Positions 51,072-55,311 of a stretch of DNA of 55,311 nucleotides are shown one piece after another. Position numbers and translations under genes: made by a program. Positions within the stretch are counted from its first letter, which is position 1. Every line of letters starts with the position of its first letter. A model generated the notes under the pieces. That model was not told the origin of the DNA, did no database searches, and worked only from the letters and a program-made list of their open reading frames with translations. Origin of the DNA: Bacillota bacterium (GTDB lineage Bacteria > Bacillota > Sulfobacillia > Sulfobacillales > Sulfobacillaceae); contig JAKADO010000009.1 in NCBI GenBank assembly GCA_021820485.1, positions 1 through 55,311 on the forward strand, given 5' to 3'.

Positions 51072-52823
51072 ATGATTGCCTGGAAGATTGGCGGAGAACA
51101 GGGCGAAGGCATTGACTCCACCGGAGACGTCCTGTCGACAGTCGCCAACCGCATGGGTTATTTCGTCTATGGCTACAAGTCTTTTTCATCGCGCATCAAG
51201 GGCGGACATACCACCTACAAGGTCCGCATCGCCAGCCAGCGGGTGGAAGCAGCCACCGAAGCGACTGACATCTTAGTGGCCCTGAATCAGGAAACCATCA
51301 ACAAGCATGGATGGGAATTGAACGGCGGCTTGCTTCTAGCCGACAGCGCCTTCGGCCCCATCCTTCCCGAGAATGTTCGAGCCACTCTCATCGCCATGCC
51401 CCTGACCGATATCGCCAAATCCCACGGTTCAGTGGTCATGCGCAACATGGTTTCGGTGGGGGCTTCGGCCGCGCTGTTGAATTTGCCAGCCGAACCTTTC
51501 CTCGCATACGTAGAATCAAAGTTCTCCCGCAAAGGCGACGAGATTGTCAAAGCCAACCAAGAGGCCTTAATGGATGGCTTCAACCGCATCAAGGACGAAT
51601 TTGGGGGATTGTCCCAGTTGAAGCTGGATGCTCCGGTGCCGGGCGACCGACTGGTCATTACCGGCAACGACGCCATTGCCTTGGGTGCTATTGCGGGCGG
51701 CTGCCGTCTGATGTGCGGGTATCCCATCACCCCGGCTACCGATATTATGGAGGCACTTACCAAGTGGTTCCCGCTCGTGGGCGGTGCCGTCGTGCAAATG
51801 GAGGACGAACTGGGCTCCATCACGGCCTGCATTGGGGCGGGATATGCCGGAGCCCGCGCCATGACGGCCACCTCAGGCCCGGGCTTTTCCCTGATGCAAG
51901 AAGGCATTGGGCTCGCATCCATGGCGGAAATTCCGGTCGTCATTGTCGACACCCAGCGCAGCGGCCCGTCGACAGGCATGCCCACCAAACAGGAGCAGTC
52001 GGACTTGATGGCCATTATCAACGGTGGCCACGGAGAGGGACCCCGGGTCGTGTTTGCGCCCAGCTCGCTCGAAGAGGCTTTCGAAGACGGCTATGAGGCG
52101 TTCAACATCGCCGACCAATTGCAGACACCGGTGCTCATCGCCACCGACCTCTCACTGTCCTTGTGGTCCCAGAGCGTCGATCGGGCCTCATTGAACGGCC
52201 CCGCCGTGGACATCCGCCGCGGCCCCATCATGAGCCCCAAGGAACTCTTGGACTTGGGAACCGACGCCTTCAATCGCTACGAATTTACCGAAGATGGCAT
52301 TTCCCCCCGCTCGCTCCCGGGCAGCCTCAATGGCCAGTACCTGGCGACCGGCGTCGAGCACCAGCCGAGCGGCAAAGTGTCGGAGGACCCGAAAAACCGT
52401 ATCCGCATGATGGAAAAGCGGTTGACCAAGATTCAGAAGGTGCACGAACTGCGCGAAGGCATTAAGTGGGAAGGCCCTCGAGATGCCGACTTGGTGCTCG
52501 TGGCTGTCGGAGCGACGGTGGGCGCCATTCGGGAGGCCGCAAAGGCCCTGGAATCCGAGGGGCACCGCGTCGCCGTCAGTTGGATTCGCACCCTTTCGCC
52601 CTTCCCGACAGCGCTGTTCGGAACACTCTTCGAGAAGGCTGGGCAGATTCTAATTGTTGAACAGAATGCCACTGGGCAAGTCGCGCTGCTGATGAGGGCT
52701 GCCGGAGTCTACGACGACGCCCGTTGCCACAGCCTGTTGAAATATGACGGGGTGCAATTCTTCCCTTCAGAAATCGTGAATGCGGCACAGCCGCTTTTGA
52801 GCTATGCGGAGGTGACCCACTAA
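51072..52823 (+). CDS. 2-oxoacid:ferredoxin oxidoreductase, alpha subunit (gamma-alpha fusion)
   Basis: 583 residues from ATG 51072. GAGGAGG at 51053-51059 lies 12 bases upstream. The N-terminal gamma domain shows WKIGGEQGEGIDSTGDVLS and GYKSFSSRIKGGHTTYKVRI. The alpha domain has GYPITPATDIMEAL (YPITP from residue 217), a motif known to be important in two-subunit enzymes. With the beta subunit it oxidises 2-oxoacids such as 2-oxoglutarate or pyruvate to acyl-CoA and reduces ferredoxin. The stop overlaps the next start (TAATG). Substrate range is not decided by sequence. Confidence 0.93.
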   Translation: MIAWKIGGEQGEGIDSTGDVLSTVANRMGYFVYGYKSFSSRIKGGHTTYKVRIASQRVEAATEATDILVALNQETINKHGWELNGGLLLADSAFGPILPENVRATLIAMPLTDIAKSHGSVVMRNMVSVGASAALLNLPAEPFLAYVESKFSRKGDEIVKANQEALMDGFNRIKDEFGGLSQLKLDAPVPGDRLVITGNDAIALGAIAGGCRLMCGYPITPATDIMEALTKWFPLVGGAVVQMEDELGSITACIGAGYAGARAMTATSGPGFSLMQEGIGLASMAEIPVVIVDTQRSGPSTGMPTKQEQSDLMAIINGGHGEGPRVVFAPSSLEEAFEDGYEAFNIADQLQTPVLIATDLSLSLWSQSVDRASLNGPAVDIRRGPIMSPKELLDLGTDAFNRYEFTEDGISPRSLPGSLNGQYLATGVEHQPSGKVSEDPKNRIRMMEKRLTKIQKVHELREGIKWEGPRDADLVLVAVGATVGAIREAAKALESEGHRVAVSWIRTLSPFPTALFGTLFEKAGQILIVEQNATGQVALLMRAAGVYDDARCHSLLKYDGVQFFPSEIVNAAQPLLSYAEVTH

Positions 52824-53686
52824 TGGCCACATTGCAGGACTTTAAAACCAGCGAGAAATCCTGGTGGTGTCCCGGTTGCGGAGACTTCGGCGTATTGGCC
52901 GCCATGCAAAAGGCGCTGGTCGCGGTAGGAGCGGAGCCCAGCACCACCGCCATCGTGGCGGGCATCGGGTGCTCGGGTAAACTGGGCAACTACATCAACT
53001 CATACAACATCCATGTTACCCATGGACGCACGCTGCCCGCCGCCTTGGGTCTGAAAATGGCCAATCGCGACCTCTTGGTGTTGGCCGCTGGCGGAGACGG
53101 CGACGCGTATGCCATCGGCATGGGACACTTCATGCACGCCCTGCGGCGCAACGTGAACGTGACGTATATTGTGATGGACAACCACGTGTACGGCCTCACC
53201 AAAGGGCAGACGTCGCCAACCTCCGAAAGCGGGTTTAAGACCAAAACCACTCCCAAGGGGAGCATCGACCGTCCCGTCCATCCCTTGATGCTGGCGGTCT
53301 CAGCGGGCGCGACGTTTGTGGCCCAAGGGTTCTCCAGCTGGCAGCCACAATTGGCTCGACTGATTCAGATGGGCATCGAACATCCGGGATTTTCGCTGAT
53401 TAACGTCATTTCACCGTGCGTCACCTACAATAAGGTGAACACCTATGACTGGTACAAGAAAACCTTGGTGAATCTGGAAGAGGACCCGGACTACAGCCCC
53501 AACAGCCGCACCGAGGCTCTGGCGCGACTGGACGCCACCGATGAACTGGTGACCGGCCTCATCTACCGAGAAGAGTCTGAACCCTATGAAGCCCTCGTTC
53601 CCGGGTTTCGCGAAGAGCCCTTGGTGCATCAGGACTGGAATGTTGACGAAACAACCTGGAGTCAAATTCTGGCCAGCTTCGAATGA
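52823..53686 (+). CDS. 2-oxoacid:ferredoxin oxidoreductase, beta subunit
   Basis: 287 residues. Thiamine pyrophosphate binding is shown by GDGDAYAIG (91-99), N120 and GLTKGQ (124-129). Four Cys residues (C16 and C19 in CPGCG, C50, C199 in SPCVTY) are in place for one [4Fe-4S] cluster. It pairs with the alpha subunit just upstream. This two-subunit form is known from archaea and several bacteria. Coupled to alpha by a one-base overlap. Confidence 0.94.
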   Translation: MATLQDFKTSEKSWWCPGCGDFGVLAAMQKALVAVGAEPSTTAIVAGIGCSGKLGNYINSYNIHVTHGRTLPAALGLKMANRDLLVLAAGGDGDAYAIGMGHFMHALRRNVNVTYIVMDNHVYGLTKGQTSPTSESGFKTKTTPKGSIDRPVHPLMLAVSAGATFVAQGFSSWQPQLARLIQMGIEHPGFSLINVISPCVTYNKVNTYDWYKKTLVNLEEDPDYSPNSRTEALARLDATDELVTGLIYREESEPYEALVPGFREEPLVHQDWNVDETTWSQILASFE

Positions 53687-53698
53687 GGGAAATTTACC

Positions 53699-53730
53699 AG
53701 AGGGGCTGTCTGGAGACAGCCCCTCTTCAA
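53699..53730. terminator. Terminator after the oxidoreductase genes
   Basis: AGAGGGGCTGTC and GACAGCCCCTCT form a 12-base perfect stem (53699-53710 and 53715-53726) around loop TGGA. TCAATCG follows on the plus strand. On the minus strand it is followed by GGTAAATTT. It may serve both the oxidoreductase and the convergent aldolase gene. Confidence 0.8.
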
Positions 53731-53789
53731 TCGTTCCAAGCAACATGCCCTTAGAGATCTCCGACCCATCATGCCGCAGCGACCTCACC

Positions 53790-54551
53790 CTACTCCAAAA
53801 AGTCGGGTTCCTCACGTACGATCATCTCCCAGAGCGGTTGAAAGCTGAACCAGCCCGCAAGCGGAAACCCAATCTGATCGTGCGTCAATTTGGCGTACAC
53901 TGGTTCAATCAGTTGGGGCCGCCCCGCAGCTTCGGCCAACAGCTGCGCCTGACAGGTGCGTTCCATGGTAATGAACCAAAAAGCCGCCTCATCAACGCTC
54001 TGGCCCACCGTGAGAAGGCCGTGGTTTTGAAGGATAATGGCTTTCTTCGCACCGAGCGTGGTCGATATGCGCAGGCCTTCCTCCGGCGTCAGCACCACCC
54101 CCGTATATTCCTTCATCAGAGCATGATCTTCGTAGAAGATGCACGAGTCTTGGGTAATCGGATCGAGAAGACGCCCCAGACTGGACCAGGACTTGCCGTA
54201 GATCGAGTGGGTGTGGGCCGCAGCCATGACGTCCGGCCGCGCCTTATGCACGGCGGCATGAATGGTGAAGGCCGCTGCGTTGACCATCCCTTCGCCCTCA
54301 ACAACTTCTCCCTGATGATTGACCAAGATGAGATCAGACGCCCGAATAGCCCCAAAATACCTCCCAAAGGGATTGACCCAAAAATGGTCGGTCCGCTCGG
54401 GATCGCGCACCGTAATGTGTCCCGCTACCCCTTCGTCAAAGCCAAAGCGCGCAAAAAGCCGGAATGCGCCGGCCAGGCGTTGCTTCAAATATTGGCGTTG
54501 CTCCGCCACCGAGTGAAACGTGGGCGGCGCCGTCGCAGCTTTGAGTTCCAC
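53790..54551 (-). CDS. Class II aldolase/adducin family protein
   Basis: 253 residues. The zinc-binding His residues are AAHTHSIYGK and, later, LQNHGLLTVG. The N-terminal FDEGVAGHITVRDPE region is the family start. Known members act on sugar phosphates, such as L-fuculose-phosphate aldolase or ribulose-phosphate 4-epimerase. This protein lacks close resemblance to any one of them. The start is GTG 54551, with AAGGAGG nine bases upstream. Confidence 0.87.
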   Translation of the reverse strand: MELKAATAPPTFHSVAEQRQYLKQRLAGAFRLFARFGFDEGVAGHITVRDPERTDHFWVNPFGRYFGAIRASDLILVNHQGEVVEGEGMVNAAAFTIHAAVHKARPDVMAAAHTHSIYGKSWSSLGRLLDPITQDSCIFYEDHALMKEYTGVVLTPEEGLRISTTLGAKKAIILQNHGLLTVGQSVDEAAFWFITMERTCQAQLLAEAAGRPQLIEPVYAKLTHDQIGFPLAGWFSFQPLWEMIVREEPDFLE

Positions 54552-54993
54552 GCTGCAGGACCTCCTTTATGGATTGTCGCTACATTCAGCATACACCCAC
54601 AGTCTGCGAAGTTGACGCCTTACGCAAAAATTGCAGATGGAAAATAAGAGGGGTGAGCAACTCTAGGACCGCGCCTTCCAATCTTTTAGGGGACTGATGA
54701 ATTGGCCTTTAGCGGCCGCGAGCGAGATGCGGTCATTAAGCGCCATGGGGATTGATCCGCGGGGCCCGAGATGGGCTCGCGGCTCAGCATGGTGGAATGA
54801 CCACCACAACCTCCTGATGGTCGCCTGGAATCGGCGGACGATCTGCACTTTTTTGGGGCGAAATGATAAGATTCTTCGGCAATTTTCAAAAGGTGGTGCG
54901 CGTAGCTCGTTGCTATCGCCGATTAAGCGATTTGACCCGTCTATCCCCAACCTGCACTGGACTCCACCGGGACGGCCCATTAACCGTGACGGC
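54552..54993. other. Stretch of about 440 bases without a supported gene
   Basis: No convincing gene was found. A hairpin TGGTGG/CCACCA (54790-54806) is present. The minus-strand open frame at 54663-55112 overlaps the MFS fragment frame and has no recognised motif. The aldolase promoter should be near its left end. Confidence 0.4.
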
Positions 54994-55311
54994 TCATCCT
55001 TCCGCGACCCGCATGGCAGCCCGGGCACAACACGCATCGGCATCGATGCGGCCAACCGCCGTGGCCATCGCGATGACGACCTCCGCCCCTTTGACAAGGG
55101 CCGCTCCGGCAAATAGGACCGAAAATCCCCACTGCATGCCCCACAGGGCGACGACTAGGCCTCCGGCGGGGATAAGGGTATTCGACATCAGACGAGACGT
55201 GGTCAAAATCAAGGGGCGGTCCTGCTTGGGAATCTGCTCCAGCCGCACTCCGGTACTGAGGATGACCCATGCGGTGTCACACAATCCGACCATGCCTTCC
55301 CCGATCCCTGC
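54994..55311 (-). CDS. MFS-type transporter, C-terminal part (runs off the right edge)
   Basis: Frame open from the window end, reading GIGEGMVGLCDTAWVILSTG and then VRLEQIPKQDRPLILTTSRL followed by two hydrophobic helices (GGLVVALWGMQWGFSVLFAGAALVKGAEVVIAM). This fits the last two helices of a major facilitator transporter. The visible end (DACCARAAMRVAEG) is about 99 residues from the first Met in view. Only the 3' part is in the window, so the family is tentative. Confidence 0.6.
   Translation of the reverse strand, partial: AGIGEGMVGLCDTAWVILSTGVRLEQIPKQDRPLILTTSRLMSNTLIPAGGLVVALWGMQWGFSVLFAGAALVKGAEVVIAMATAVGRIDADACCARAAMRVAEG

Noticed and set aside
54663-55112. 149-codon minus-strand frame near the right edge
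   Set aside because: It overlaps the better MFS-type frame. No motif or ribosome site was found, and it may reflect base composition.

Overview
The window comes from a motile, Gram-positive-type (Firmicutes) bacterium of moderately high GC. The evidence is a long set of flagellar genes without P- or L-ring genes, Bacillus-style flhO/flhP and fliW-csrA, and a Spo0E-like phosphatase, a YaaR (DUF327) protein and a DUF1054 protein. An acidophilic Sulfobacillus-like lineage is a plausible guess, but it is an inference and was not tested.

Layout. 1-302: minus-strand operon of three tRNAs (fMet, Met, Lys) with a near-consensus promoter and a terminator. 453-5042 (+): a small unknown gene, a Spo0E-like gene, then yaaR, flgN, flgK, flgL, fliW and csrA. 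4987-16662 (mostly -): fliO-fliP-fliQ-fliR-flhB-flhA-flhF-flhG-flhO-flhP, then fliL-fliM-fliN, with a lytic transglycosylase on the plus strand between fliL and flhP. 16750-25304: a non-flagellar block for peptide and amino-acid use. It holds a 2-hydroxyacid dehydrogenase, an M20 amidohydrolase, two peptide-transporter permeases, a lipoprotein, a frameshifted amino-acid permease and an oligopeptide-binding lipoprotein. 25373-39115 (-): a glycosyltransferase-like/TPR gene and an unknown gene, then motA-motB-flgB-flgC-fliE-fliF-fliG-fliH-fliI-fliJ-PilZ-fliK-flgD-TIGR02530-like-flgE.

39183-55311 is general chromosome. It holds fxsA-like, an MFS transporter, a ChrA-like transporter, a GNAT acetyltransferase with an aldo/keto reductase, a small unknown gene, panD with a thiamine-binding-type protein, and a heterodimeric ABC exporter. 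It continues with an APH-like protein lacking the catalytic Asp, a broken glyoxalase-family gene, a DUF1453-like membrane protein, DUF1054, a two-subunit 2-oxoacid:ferredoxin oxidoreductase, a class II aldolase, and the C-terminal end of an MFS transporter running off the right edge.

Together the flagellar genes encode the basal body, export apparatus, hook, hook-filament junctions, stator and switch. Flagellin, fliD, fliS, sigma factor fliA, flgM and the che genes are not in the window. The features most worth following are a switch in which the CheY-binding-type motif sits on FliN and not on FliM, the unknown pair at the head of the mot/flg operon, a perfect inverted repeat over the start of the yaaR-flgN-flgK unit, and several genes with single-base lesions or changed catalytic residues.
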